48,549 bases of DNA from an uncultured Clostridia bacterium (GTDB lineage: Bacteria > Bacillota > Clostridia > Oscillospirales > Acutalibacteraceae). The position numbers and the translations under genes were made by a program. Under the pieces are notes generated by a model. The model was given only the letters and a program-made list of their open reading frames with translations, ran no database searches and was not told the DNA's origin. The stretch lies in contig CALWJA010000068.1 of assembly GCA_944380875.1 (NCBI GenBank), positions 1 through 48,549 on the forward strand, in the 5' to 3' direction. Of the stretch, positions 9,032-16,921 are shown piece after piece (the stretch's first letter is position 1; each line of letters starts with the position of its first letter).

Positions 9032-9065
9032 GCAGGCTTTTTTGTGGAAAAAAGGCCTGCTTTTT
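9032..9065 (+). terminator. Terminator-like hairpin after the DUF6472 gene
   Basis: GCAGGCTTTTTT (9032-9043) pairs with AAAAAAGGCCTGC (9048-9060) around GTGG, leaving one bulged base, and is followed by TTTTT. It is about 120 bases after the DUF6472 stop codon. Confidence 0.6.
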
Positions 9066-9899
9066 CACAATTGGGGTGGAAAAAGTGGAAAACTCAGTGG
9101 AAATGTTAAAAAGTGCAGTGGAAAACAAGTTTTGGTCCAAATATACAAACGCAGGGAATACCGCAGATAAAAACTTTCGTGGAACGCACAACGTATATGA
9201 AAAGACGCTTTTGAGTGAAGAGATAATACGCACACAATGAACAGGGCGCAAAGCCAAAAACCAATCAGTAAATGAAGCCCCACAGTGAAAGAAGAATGAA
9301 AAACGTTTCATACCGCTCAGAATGGGTGAAAACAGGTTTTAGGGATTAGAAGCCCATTTTGTAGGGAAATTGCCTGTTGTAGGTTTTGACGAAATTATGA
9401 ATAAAGTATAAATTGCCTAAAAAACCAGCACCAGAGCCAAAAATTAGACTTTTACAAGTTATACCAAGAGATGTTTTGTATTAAAATGAGAAAAATAAAA
9501 GGAAAAATACAAGGCTGTAACGATTGTTACAACTTTGTAATTTTTAGATTCTTGCAAATTGCACGAAAAGGACAAGCCAAATAAACACAGATAAGGAAGA
9601 AAATTGAAAGAAAAAGGAAATAATAATTCTATCCTATTAAAATAATTCTGCACGCCTTATGAGATTTGCACAAAAATTATATCCTTTGTCAATTTGACAA
9701 TACGCAATTTGTGGATATACTTACTAACAACGGCTCAAATCTTATCCTCAAGCGGAATTGTATCCAAAAGGTGTATACCCTTTTCCTTCCTTTTGCCGAA
9801 GAAATTTCGGTGTTCTGTATGCAAGACGAAAACTTGAGCAGGATGGGGGAAAAGAAAAAACCATACGGAAGAAGTTCCGCGGAAAGAAAAGGTGAAGCA
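9066..9899. other. Long AT-rich intergenic region before the G5/3D gene
   Basis: I see no convincing gene here. The start of the next gene is placed at 9900, so this stretch is its upstream region. It includes a 6-4-6 palindrome TGTAACGATTGTTACA (9516-9531) that could be a regulator site. A possible TTGACG/TAAATT promoter lies around 9387-9415. An open frame joins the next gene from 9666, but its residues before 9900 do not resemble the family and start without a ribosome site. Confidence 0.5.
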
Positions 9900-11168
9900 A
9901 TGAAAGAAACATGCAGAAAGGCGCTGTCGGCGCTGGCTCCCTTGGGCAGAAAAGCAAAAGGGATTGCGACACGGCTGCCTATGATGCGTATTACAGCCTT
10001 AACGGTCATGCTGATGATTACGGTAAGTTCGGTTGTAACCGTGCTGGCCGCTACAAAAGATATAACCGTTACGGTGGACGGGGAAACGGTCTCCGCCTCT
10101 GCGATTGCAGACTGCAGTTCAGAGGAAGAAGCCAGGGATCTTCTCCGTTATCTGGGATACGATATCCCGGAAGGCAGCGCAGTTGCGTATACAGTTGAAG
10201 AAGACAGCGGCAATATAGAAATTGAAGTCCGCACACCGCAGAAAGTAACCGTCAAAGCGGATGGGGATTCCCAAGTGCTGTATCTGCCCTATGGCGATAC
10301 GGTGGAAACCGCTCTGAAGGATTCCAAAACGGTTCTGGACGATAACGACCTGGTTTCTCCCGGTCTTACGGCTGCCATTCTTGAAGATACTTCCGTTGTA
10401 GTAACCCGGCGCTATGGTGTGAAGGTTACAGCGGACGGCAGCACAAAGGACGTTACCATTCTGGCCGGGGATGCGGCTTCCGCAGTAAAGGCCGCAGGTG
10501 TTACGCTGGGCGAGGAAGATTTCCTCAGCGTGGATGCGGATACACCTGTGACAGAAGGAATGGAAATTTCCGTCAGCCGTGTGACCTATGAGACAAAAAC
10601 CACCGAAGAGGTTATCGACTACAAGACGGTGGAAAAAGAGGATAATACCCTCTATAAGGGCAGAACACAGGTTGAAACAGAAGGCAGCGAGGGACTGCGG
10701 GAGATTAAGACCCAGTATAAGTATATTGACGGAAAACTGGCGGAAACAAAAGTCCTGAGCAAAACGGTGACAAAAGAGCCGGTGGATCGAGTGGTCCGAG
10801 TTGGGACAAAGAGCGCCGTTTCCCATGCTACCGTTACCGGGGGTACGGTATACGATCAGAACGGTAATCCCGTTAAATATACCAAGATGATTGCGGGCCG
10901 GTGTTCGGCGTATACAGGCGGCGGCATTTGCTCAACAGGATTACCCGCGGCAGTAGGACGCGTGGCGGTAAATCCCAATATCATCCCCTACGGCACAAAG
11001 CTCTTTATTTGCTCTCCGGACGGGAGCATTGTATATGGATATGCGGTGGCTGCTGATACAGGCGGCGGCTGCATGAACGGAATCATTCTGGCGGATTTGT
11101 ATATGGATACACTGGATGAATGCCGGTATTTTGGTTCCAGAACTATGAATGTGTATATTTTGGGCTGA
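9900..11168 (+). CDS. G5 and 3D domain cell-wall protein (YabE-like)
   Basis: The 422-residue protein resembles YabE/Rpf-like wall enzymes. A basic N terminus leads into a membrane anchor or signal (about 30-52, ALTVMLMITVSSVVTVLAA). Three DUF348-type repeats follow (about 53-215, each with a V-T-V-D/A-D-G core). Next come a G5 domain (about 220-300) and a C-terminal 3D domain (about 325-422) containing AADTGGG and ADLYMDTLDEC. The 3D domain is related to lytic transglycosylases that cut peptidoglycan, and G5 binds wall sugars. I chose the ATG at 9900 because GGTGA precedes it and because the family begins with this short basic segment. It sits alone before a strong terminator. Confidence 0.85.
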   Translation: MKETCRKALSALAPLGRKAKGIATRLPMMRITALTVMLMITVSSVVTVLAATKDITVTVDGETVSASAIADCSSEEEARDLLRYLGYDIPEGSAVAYTVEEDSGNIEIEVRTPQKVTVKADGDSQVLYLPYGDTVETALKDSKTVLDDNDLVSPGLTAAILEDTSVVVTRRYGVKVTADGSTKDVTILAGDAASAVKAAGVTLGEEDFLSVDADTPVTEGMEISVSRVTYETKTTEEVIDYKTVEKEDNTLYKGRTQVETEGSEGLREIKTQYKYIDGKLAETKVLSKTVTKEPVDRVVRVGTKSAVSHATVTGGTVYDQNGNPVKYTKMIAGRCSAYTGGGICSTGLPAAVGRVAVNPNIIPYGTKLFICSPDGSIVYGYAVAADTGGGCMNGIILADLYMDTLDECRYFGSRTMNVYILG

Positions 11169-11270
11169 TCGTAAGCTCATATTCAGCCGTTTTCGAGCCG
11201 GAAGCGGCGGGATGAAAGATTGCCGGCAGGGCAGGTTCCCTGGGGCGAAACACAGTTACTTTTCGTGTAG

Positions 11271-11308
11271 AAACGGAAGGTTCCTTAAAAGGAACCTTCC
11301 GTTTTTTT
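11271..11308 (+). terminator. Strong intrinsic terminator of the G5/3D gene
   Basis: A perfect 14-bp stem (11271-11284 with 11291-11304) with a 6-base loop runs directly into TTTTTTT. Confidence 0.9.
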
Positions 11309-11514
11309 ATGCACGGGTGATTGGATGAAAAGAGAGTAGTATCCTCCTTTTTTTGGCTTTCCACTATTACCCCCAGGAGCACAAAATGCGTTAAGATTGG
11401 GTATGGGAAGAATGAGTCCGTTTTATTGGACATAGCGGTTGATAAAATAAAAATAGAAAACGGGAGAGAAGGTTTTGCTGAATCGAAACTATTTTCGATT
11501 TTTCAGGAAAAAGC
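11309..11514. other. Intergenic stretch with a small AT-rich hairpin
   Basis: No gene is supported here. AATCGAAA (11481-11488) pairs with TTTCGATT (11493-11500) around CTAT and is followed by TTT, a weak terminator-like hairpin just upstream of the next promoter. Confidence 0.4.
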
Positions 11515-11543
11515 TTGCGAAAATAGAACACATGTGCTATTAT
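11515..11543 (+). promoter_or_regulatory. Promoter of the small membrane-protein gene
   Basis: TTGCGA (11515-11520) and TATTAT (11538-11543) are separated by exactly 17 bases. The predicted transcript has an untranslated leader of about 165 bases before the ATG at 11718. Confidence 0.5.
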
Positions 11544-11604
11544 AAGAGCATAAAATAGAACAAACGAGCGATATTTCTCGAACGTATTTATTGGTTTGAA
11601 AACA

Positions 11605-11656
11605 GCAGGCAGTAATGGAAAGGAAGGTATACCGTTACCGATATATCTTTGCCTGC
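11605..11656 (+). other. Structured leader hairpin in the 5' untranslated region
   Basis: GCAGGCA (11605-11611) pairs with TGCCTGC (11650-11656). Inside it GTAATG (11612-11617) pairs with CGTTAC (11633-11638) using one G-U pair. A second element further on is TTCTCTTTTTT paired with AAAAAAGAGAA, just before the ribosome site. The leader may be regulatory. I could not match it to a known riboswitch. Confidence 0.35.
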
Positions 11657-11717
11657 GCAGCATGAGGGTTCTCTTTTTTGAAAAAAGAGAAAAGGGAGAA
11701 GAAAGGAAGAAAGAACT

Positions 11718-12122
11718 ATGACCGGGAATTTTCTTAGCCTTGGTATGGGAAGCGCTTTGTTGATGTTTGCCGTTGGAATGGCTTTTCGGTATCAGGAAGA
11801 GATTTACAGAAAAAAGGAAGGGGCAAAGATTTGGCTCCTGACGGTTGCCATGGGTGTGGCTATGCTGTTTTCGGGAGGCGGTTCCGTCTTTTTCCTAACA
11901 CTGCAAGGCGTTTTGGGTTTAGTCATGGCTGGGTGCTGCCTGCTGCAACTGCATCGGGAAAAAGTTCTCCGGCTGCGGCGCAGAAAATTAAGGAGAAAAC
12001 CAGCATATTCCGAGAGAAAAGAAATTTTGCGGCCTGCGGTCTGCGGGGAAGGGGAATGGAAAATCCCATCCTGCGAAGAGCAGCCGGGTATGCCAACAGG
12101 TTCCAAAAGCAGGGCAGCCTGA
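11718..12122 (+). CDS. Small membrane protein of unknown function
   Basis: This 134-residue protein has three predicted membrane segments: about 8-22 (LGMGSALLMFAVGMAF), about 39-55 (IWLLTVAMGVAMLFSG) and about 57-76 (FFLTLQGVLGLVMAGCC). They are followed by a very basic stretch (REKVLRLRRRKLRRKP) and a polar tail. I do not recognise the family. GGAAGAAAG precedes the ATG. It has its own promoter and a structured leader, which suggests regulated expression. Confidence 0.55.
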   Translation: MTGNFLSLGMGSALLMFAVGMAFRYQEEIYRKKEGAKIWLLTVAMGVAMLFSGGGSVFFLTLQGVLGLVMAGCCLLQLHREKVLRLRRRKLRRKPAYSERKEILRPAVCGEGEWKIPSCEEQPGMPTGSKSRAA

Positions 12123-12197
12123 GAAAAATGCAGTGCCGGTGATTTCCATAGATACGGGTAATAGGAGAGAAAGTTTATCTGGCTCCCGTATTGCAGC

Positions 12198-12237
12198 CTG
12201 CCGGGAAGGATCCCCCAGCCTTCCCGGCAGTTTTTTT
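12198..12237 (+). terminator. Strong intrinsic terminator
   Basis: CTGCCGGGAAGG (12198-12209) pairs perfectly with CCTTCCCGGCAG (12219-12230) around a 9-base loop and runs into seven T. It ends the membrane-protein transcript. Confidence 0.9.
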
Positions 12238-12269
12238 GTATTTGAATAAAGAGTGGTTGGTGCTGTGAG

Positions 12270-12299
12270 TTGACAATCCTCCGTATCCTGCCGTATACT
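12270..12299 (+). promoter_or_regulatory. Promoter of the second small membrane-protein gene
   Basis: A consensus TTGACA at 12270-12275 is followed after 18 bases by TATACT at 12294-12299, about 100 bases before the ATG at 12400. Confidence 0.6.
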
Positions 12300-12399
12300 G
12301 AACCTCGGGGAAATCCTAAAAGGAGATTCAGCCCACATATTGCCGCCGGGGAAGAACAACCCAACCGGGATTCCGGGGCGGGGAAACGGAGAATACAGT

Positions 12400-12780
12400 A
12401 TGGAAGCATATGTATATATGGCCCTTTGGTTTATTTGCGGAATTTTGATGATTTTCCGCTTCGGAAAGGAAAATACGATTTTTTATTGGCTGGGAGCCTT
12501 TTTCCTGTTTATGGGCGGATGGTGGCTGGCAGATATATTGCTGCCGGTTGACCTGTTCCAGGGGCCCTGGCCCTGGGTGCTGCGAGGAGTAAGCGTATGT
12601 GCGCTGGCGGCTGCCATATGGGCTTATTATAACGAAAAGAAAAAAAGCTCCCAGACAGAAGAAAAACAGGAAGAAGACAGCGCTCTTCCCCAGGAAGCAT
12701 TTTTACCGGAAGAGACAGAAGAAAGCCCCCAGGATGAACAGGAAAACGACACCGGAGAGAACCCAAAAGAGAAAGATTGA
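12400..12780 (+). CDS. Small membrane protein with acidic tail
   Basis: The 126-residue protein has three predicted membrane helices: about 3-18 (AYVYMALWFICGILMIF), about 26-45 (IFYWLGAFFLFMGGWWLADI) and about 58-74. A Glu/Gln-rich cytoplasmic tail follows (EEKQEEDSALPQ and EETEESPQDEQEND). I do not know the family or function. The start at 12400 has a GGAGA site upstream. A longer frame from 12340 has no ribosome site and a start unlike a membrane protein, so I rejected it. Confidence 0.6.
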   Translation: MEAYVYMALWFICGILMIFRFGKENTIFYWLGAFFLFMGGWWLADILLPVDLFQGPWPWVLRGVSVCALAAAIWAYYNEKKKSSQTEEKQEEDSALPQEAFLPEETEESPQDEQENDTGENPKEKD

Positions 12781-12890
12781 ACGAAGGGGGAAGCCTCTGC
12801 ATAGTATAAAAGCATGGGGAACCCCCTTTGTATAGATTGCCCGCAGGGCAGGAAGAGCCATCGGCCGCCTGCTCTGCGGGCACCTGCTTT
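12781..12890 (+). terminator. Two tandem hairpins between membrane-protein gene and epimerase gene
   Basis: The first stem pairs 12781-12790 with 12822-12831. The second pairs TGCCCGCAG (12838-12846) and GCAGG (12848-12852) with CCTGC and CTGCGGGCA (12868-12882), followed by CCTGCTTTTG. Together they are likely to end transcription from the left. Confidence 0.6.
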
Positions 12891-13002
12891 TGTATCCGCT
12901 TTATAGTGCCGGACAGTGTTTCCTGTTTCCTCCAGAGGAACGCAGAGGTTGAAAATAAAGGTATAATCATGTAAAATGATAGCAGAAATATAGGGGAAAG
13001 GT

Positions 13003-13854
13003 ATGGCCGCTGTATCTTTAGGAAAGAGCGGCGGAGCCCGAAAATCGGGAGTTCCCAAACCAGAACCCTCAGAATTTTGGAATGGATACTGCAGAAGGGA
13101 CGTTGTGCTGAAAATGGAAAATAAAGAAGATGTAAACTGTATGGAAGTTTTAGGTAGTCATAAGCCTGAAGGGGATGCCTGCCCGCCGGAAATGAAAATA
13201 GCTCCCTCTATGCTTTCCTGCGATTTTGCTAGGATTGGGGAAGAGCTTATCCGAATGGAAAAAGCGGGAGCCGATTATATTCATCTGGATGTAATGGACG
13301 GGTGCTTTGTTCCTAATATTACCATTGGCCCTTCTGTGATTCGGGCTATGCGTCCGTATACGAAAATTCCTTTTGATGTGCACCTTATGATTCGGGATCC
13401 TTTGCGGTATGTGGAAAATTTTGCCCAGGCAGGGGCGGATATGATTTCCTTCCATGTGGAGGCGGAAAGCGATGTGGAGGAAACCATCCGTTCTATCCGG
13501 AGGCTGGGGGTTAGCCCCGGTTTGGTGCTGAAACCCGCTACTCCCGTTTCTGCTATTCTGCCGTATCTTCCTATGGTAGATATGGTTTTGGTTATGACGG
13601 TAGAGCCCGGTTTCGGCGGCCAGAAGTTTATGGCTCCCATGCTGGAGAAGGTGCGGGAACTGAAGAAAATTTCCCGGGAAAAGTCCCTTTCCCTGCGGGT
13701 GGAGATTGACGGTGGGGTCAATGAGGAAACGGTTTGCCAGGCTGCAAAGGCCGGAGTGGATATTTGTGTGGCGGGAACGGGCGTGTTCCGCCACCCAGAC
13801 GCAGGGGAAGCTATCCGGACCCTGAAAGAAAACGCCCGTCAGGCCCTCCTATAA
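13003..13854 (+). CDS. rpe: Ribulose-phosphate 3-epimerase
   Basis: The enzyme interconverts ribulose 5-phosphate and xylulose 5-phosphate in the pentose phosphate pathway. Recognisable Rpe motifs are KIAPSMLSCDFARIGEE, YIHLDVMDGCFVPNITIGP with the metal-site HLDVMDG, FDVHLMI, the VEPGFGGQKF loop, and EIDGGVNEET. All expected catalytic aspartates and histidines appear present. The frame is 283 residues, about 60 longer than usual. The normal N terminus would be the Met at 13192, but AGGGGAAAGG precedes the ATG at 13003 and a GTG near 13107 also has a site. The extra residues have no clear fold. It lies 58 bases before the Rnf-like genes with no terminator between. Confidence 0.85.
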   Translation: MAAVSLGKSGGARKSGVPKPEPSEFWNGYCRRDVVLKMENKEDVNCMEVLGSHKPEGDACPPEMKIAPSMLSCDFARIGEELIRMEKAGADYIHLDVMDGCFVPNITIGPSVIRAMRPYTKIPFDVHLMIRDPLRYVENFAQAGADMISFHVEAESDVEETIRSIRRLGVSPGLVLKPATPVSAILPYLPMVDMVLVMTVEPGFGGQKFMAPMLEKVRELKKISREKSLSLRVEIDGGVNEETVCQAAKAGVDICVAGTGVFRHPDAGEAIRTLKENARQALL

Positions 13855-13912
13855 GAAAAGCTGCCCGAGAAAGGAAGCCAGAGGAACCGGACAAAAATGA
13901 GGAAGTGACTGT

Positions 13913-15256
13913 ATGCTGCGCGGATTACACGGGTTTCATGGGCTGCATTCCCCTTATGCCTTATCCAGGGGGATCCGGCTTGAAAAGCATCGCTCCCGTT
14001 CTCTCAAAAAGGGGATTCGGGATATAGAGGCAGAAAAGCAAAAGGAAAACGCTAAAGGAAAAAAGAAACCGGAGTTTTTGCTGATCCCTCTTTACGGGGC
14101 GGAAGAATCCTCCGCCAGGCTTATTCACCCTGGAGACCGGGTGGAAAAATATCAGGTTCTCACAGCTCCCGGAGCCGGAGCACCTGAAGTCTGCTCCCCC
14201 ATGGCGGGAATTGTGGAGGATATCCGTCCCCTGCAGGTGCCGCTGGAAGGGTCTGTGCTTTGCGCACGGCTCCGAGTTTCCGGGGAAAAGCAGGACGGGG
14301 ATTCTCCCCAAAACGGGAAAAAGAAATCCCGTGGAAAAAAGAAGGAAACTTCCCTAGACAGGGCGGATATCCTGCGTATGGCGGAGAAGGCCGGTATCCG
14401 GGATGAGTTTGACGGAACGCCTCTTCCGCTTCTTGCAGAGCGGTTTCGTTCCTCCGGAGTAAAAGTTCTTGTGGGCTGCGGCCTGGACGATGACCCTTAC
14501 GGGGACAGTTCCGGGGCAGTGCTTCGGGAATGCGCCAGAGAAGCCGCGGAAGGTCTGCGCCTGTTTGCTTTGGCCTGTGGAGCTCAGCGCAGCATGCTGG
14601 CGGCTACCTCCTTTTATACCTGGAGACGGGTTGTGGCGTCGGAAAAAGAAACCCCCGTTGTTTCCATGGGAGGAAGAACGCCTGCCAGGGGTGTTTTGGC
14701 GGGCAAGCTCCGCCGGTCCGTGGGAAAAGCGGGATTTGTAGGTATCCAGGCCTGTGTCGCTCTTTATCGGGCAGCGAGGGAAGGAATTCCCCAGACAGAG
14801 ACGGTGGTGACCGTCTCCGGGGACGGCGTATGGAAGCCGGGAAACCTGCGGGTTCCTGTGGGGACGCCCATAGAGGTTCTTCTAAACCGCTGCGGGGTTC
14901 TGCCGGATACAAAGCTTGTATACATAGGGCCTGCCATTGCAGGAGAAGCAGTGACAGATCTAACCCTTCCCGTAACCCAGAGGACGCGTTGTATAACGGC
15001 GCTGAAGCAGCAGCCCATCAACAAAACCTATGCCTGCATTGGATGCGGCCGGTGTGCCAGGGTATGCATGCGGGGGATTTTACCGTGGCTTGTGCATGAT
15101 GTAATCAATCGGGATACAGTGGATCCTCTGATGCTTTGGAATGTGGAGAGGTGTACATCCTGCCACTCCTGTTCTGCCGCCTGCCCGGCGGGAATTGATC
15201 TTGCGGCTGAGGTAGCGAGGGCGGCAGCCATACGAAGGAGCGGTGATTTTGAATGA
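13913..15256 (+). CDS. RnfC-like subunit with two [4Fe-4S] motifs
   Basis: The 447-residue protein matches RnfC in order: an N-terminal barrel-sandwich domain (about 50-125), a Rossmann-like region (about 140-270), an SLBB-like region around GTPIEVLLNRCG, and a ferredoxin domain. The clusters are C375, C378, C381, C385 in CIGCGRCARVC and C414, C417, C420, C424 in CTSCHSCSAACP. Two things are odd. The glycine-rich flavin/NADH loop normally written GxGGAGFPT is replaced by RDEFDGTPLPLLAE, and the usual NGAECEPY is replaced by GCGLDDDPYG. NADH oxidation therefore looks doubtful. GAGGAAGTGA precedes the ATG, and the stop overlaps the next start as ATGA. Confidence 0.8.
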   Translation: MLRGLHGFHGLHSPYALSRGIRLEKHRSRSLKKGIRDIEAEKQKENAKGKKKPEFLLIPLYGAEESSARLIHPGDRVEKYQVLTAPGAGAPEVCSPMAGIVEDIRPLQVPLEGSVLCARLRVSGEKQDGDSPQNGKKKSRGKKKETSLDRADILRMAEKAGIRDEFDGTPLPLLAERFRSSGVKVLVGCGLDDDPYGDSSGAVLRECAREAAEGLRLFALACGAQRSMLAATSFYTWRRVVASEKETPVVSMGGRTPARGVLAGKLRRSVGKAGFVGIQACVALYRAAREGIPQTETVVTVSGDGVWKPGNLRVPVGTPIEVLLNRCGVLPDTKLVYIGPAIAGEAVTDLTLPVTQRTRCITALKQQPINKTYACIGCGRCARVCMRGILPWLVHDVINRDTVDPLMLWNVERCTSCHSCSAACPAGIDLAAEVARAAAIRRSGDFE

Positions 15257-16245
15257 AGCTTGCGCTTTCTGACGGGAGGGCTCCCTTTTATAAAAAAGAA
15301 CAGACAGTAGCCACCATGATGGACGATACGATTTTCTGCCTTTTGGCTCTTTTGATCCTGCCGGTGGTGTTTTATGGAGTAAGACCTCTTATAACCGTTT
15401 TGGTTTCCTGTATGTCTTGTTTTTTGGCAATGGTGGCATTCCGGTTGATTCACAGGAGAAATATCAGCCTTTCGGAACGTTCTCTTCTGGTTACGGGTCT
15501 TACAATCGCAATGCTTCTGCCTGCGGACATTCCCTATTGGATGGCCGCCCTGGCAGGTGCTTTTGCCATGTTTGCAGCAAAAGAGCCCTTTGGCTCCACC
15601 GGGAGGAATCCATTTAATCCCGCGGCGGCGGGGATCGCTTTTCTAACGGTTCTTTGGCCGGAGGAAGTATCCCGTTTCCCGGCTGTAGGTCCCCTTCCCC
15701 TTTGGGAAAGAGGTGCTGAGGCTGCATCCTCCCAAACGCCGGCGCTTTCCTTGCTGCAAGGGCTCAAACCGATTTTGGAACCGGCGGAAATGCTTTGGGG
15801 AAACTATGCAGGTCCTTTGGGCGGCACGGCGGCATTGGTGATTGCAGGATGCTGCCTGTTCCTTTGCTTTCGCAGGACAGCCCGTTGGGAGATTACGGCG
15901 GGTTTTCTCCTGTCTTCCGCTCTGATAGGAGCCTTCTGGCCCCGTTTTTTGGGGTCTGCCGCATCCTCGGCGGCCTATGAGCTTCTTTCCGGTTCCCTGC
16001 TTTTCGGAGCCGTATTTATGGCCACGGATCCGGTTACATCCCCCAAAATGCCGGTGGCCCGTTTTGTGTATGGAATGCTGGGAGGAGCCCTGCTGCTTTG
16101 TATGCGGCATGTAGGGCAGTATCAGGAGCCTCTTTGTTTTGCCATCCTTCTATCCAACGGGGCTGCCCCCCTTCTGGACAGGCTTGCCCTTCGGATCCGT
16201 ACGAGAGGAGGGATTTTCCGTGGAAAAGCGTTCCATGCTGAATGA
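15253..16245 (+). CDS. RnfD-like membrane subunit
   Basis: The 330-residue membrane protein has about eight to ten hydrophobic segments and the RnfD/NqrB signatures FGSTGRNPFNPAAAG and MATDPVTSPK, plus GPLGGTAALVIAG in the usual place. RnfD carries a covalently bound FMN on a threonine in an SGATP-like motif. Here the equivalent region reads ASSQTPALSLL, so T162 is kept but the surrounding motif is degraded. The start overlaps the rnfC stop (ATGA), which indicates translational coupling. In canonical order rnfG would follow. Instead the rnfE start lies 26 bases inside the 3' end of this gene. Confidence 0.8.
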   Translation: MKLALSDGRAPFYKKEQTVATMMDDTIFCLLALLILPVVFYGVRPLITVLVSCMSCFLAMVAFRLIHRRNISLSERSLLVTGLTIAMLLPADIPYWMAALAGAFAMFAAKEPFGSTGRNPFNPAAAGIAFLTVLWPEEVSRFPAVGPLPLWERGAEAASSQTPALSLLQGLKPILEPAEMLWGNYAGPLGGTAALVIAGCCLFLCFRRTARWEITAGFLLSSALIGAFWPRFLGSAASSAAYELLSGSLLFGAVFMATDPVTSPKMPVARFVYGMLGGALLLCMRHVGQYQEPLCFAILLSNGAAPLLDRLALRIRTRGGIFRGKAFHAE

Positions 16246-16921
16246 AAAGATCCGGTCGCGTTTTGCTTCCGGCTCAAAAGAAGAAAAAAAGAAGAAACGC
16301 CGGGAACTGCGAGCCATCTTTTCCAACGGCGTACTGTTTAAGAATCCCATGCTGGTAGGAGCGCTGGGGATTTATCCCATGCTTACCGCCTGCCATACTC
16401 TGCGGGCTGCCCTGGAGCTTTCCGTTATTTTGGCGGCTATGTCCATACCGGCGGGGCTGATTCTCTGCTTTACAGGAAATCTGGTTCCCTTATGGGCGCG
16501 GCCTGCTTTAGCTGCGGGAGTAGCGGCGGTGCTGTATATCCCTGCTTCCGCGCTGATGGAATGGATATTCCCGGGGGCGATTCAGTCTTTGGGCATGGTG
16601 GCCGGCATGATGGTGGTCAACTCCATGGTGCTTTCCCGCTCCGCTCAGTATGCCCCGGATCATATTCCTTCCGCTGTTTTGGCGGATACGGTTGGCTGCT
16701 CCCTGGGGGGAACGCTGGTTATGTGCCTGGCGGCTTTTATCCGAGAATGGCTGATTTACGGGGATCTGAAGCTTGGGAGAATCTCTTCCGCTTACAGCGG
16801 GGAGGGGATTGCCCATCCGTTTTTCGGTTTTCTTATTCTTGGTTTTCTGGCCGCTCTTGTGCAGTATATAAACCGCCGGCGGGCTGAGCGCCGGTCCGGA
16901 AGGAAGGTGACGCGCTTATGA
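16220..16921 (+). CDS. RnfE-like membrane subunit lacking the conserved cysteines
   Basis: The protein has 233 residues from a GTG at 16220, chosen because AGGAGGG (16206-16212) is ideally spaced. A longer frame from 16139 has no such site. It aligns with RnfE/NqrD: KNPMLVGALGIYPML corresponds to NSALVQLLGLCPLL, and SLGMVAGMMVVNSMVLSR to SLGIFIPLIVTNCIVVGR. In Rnf and Nqr the two cysteines of these segments help bind an intramembrane [2Fe-2S] cluster. Here they are Y52 and S135. About six membrane helices remain. The stop overlaps the next start (ATGA). It should sit in the membrane with the rnfA product. Confidence 0.75.
   Translation: MEKRSMLNEKIRSRFASGSKEEKKKKRRELRAIFSNGVLFKNPMLVGALGIYPMLTACHTLRAALELSVILAAMSIPAGLILCFTGNLVPLWARPALAAGVAAVLYIPASALMEWIFPGAIQSLGMVAGMMVVNSMVLSRSAQYAPDHIPSAVLADTVGCSLGGTLVMCLAAFIREWLIYGDLKLGRISSAYSGEGIAHPFFGFLILGFLAALVQYINRRRAERRSGRKVTRL

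Noticed and set aside
9028-9240. 70-residue plus-strand frame after the DUF6472 gene
   Set aside because: It begins inside a terminator-like hairpin, has no family resemblance and a poor ribosome site.
9690-9899. c-di-AMP (ydaO) riboswitch before the G5/3D gene
   Set aside because: Such riboswitches often precede wall hydrolase genes, but I could not find the conserved core here.
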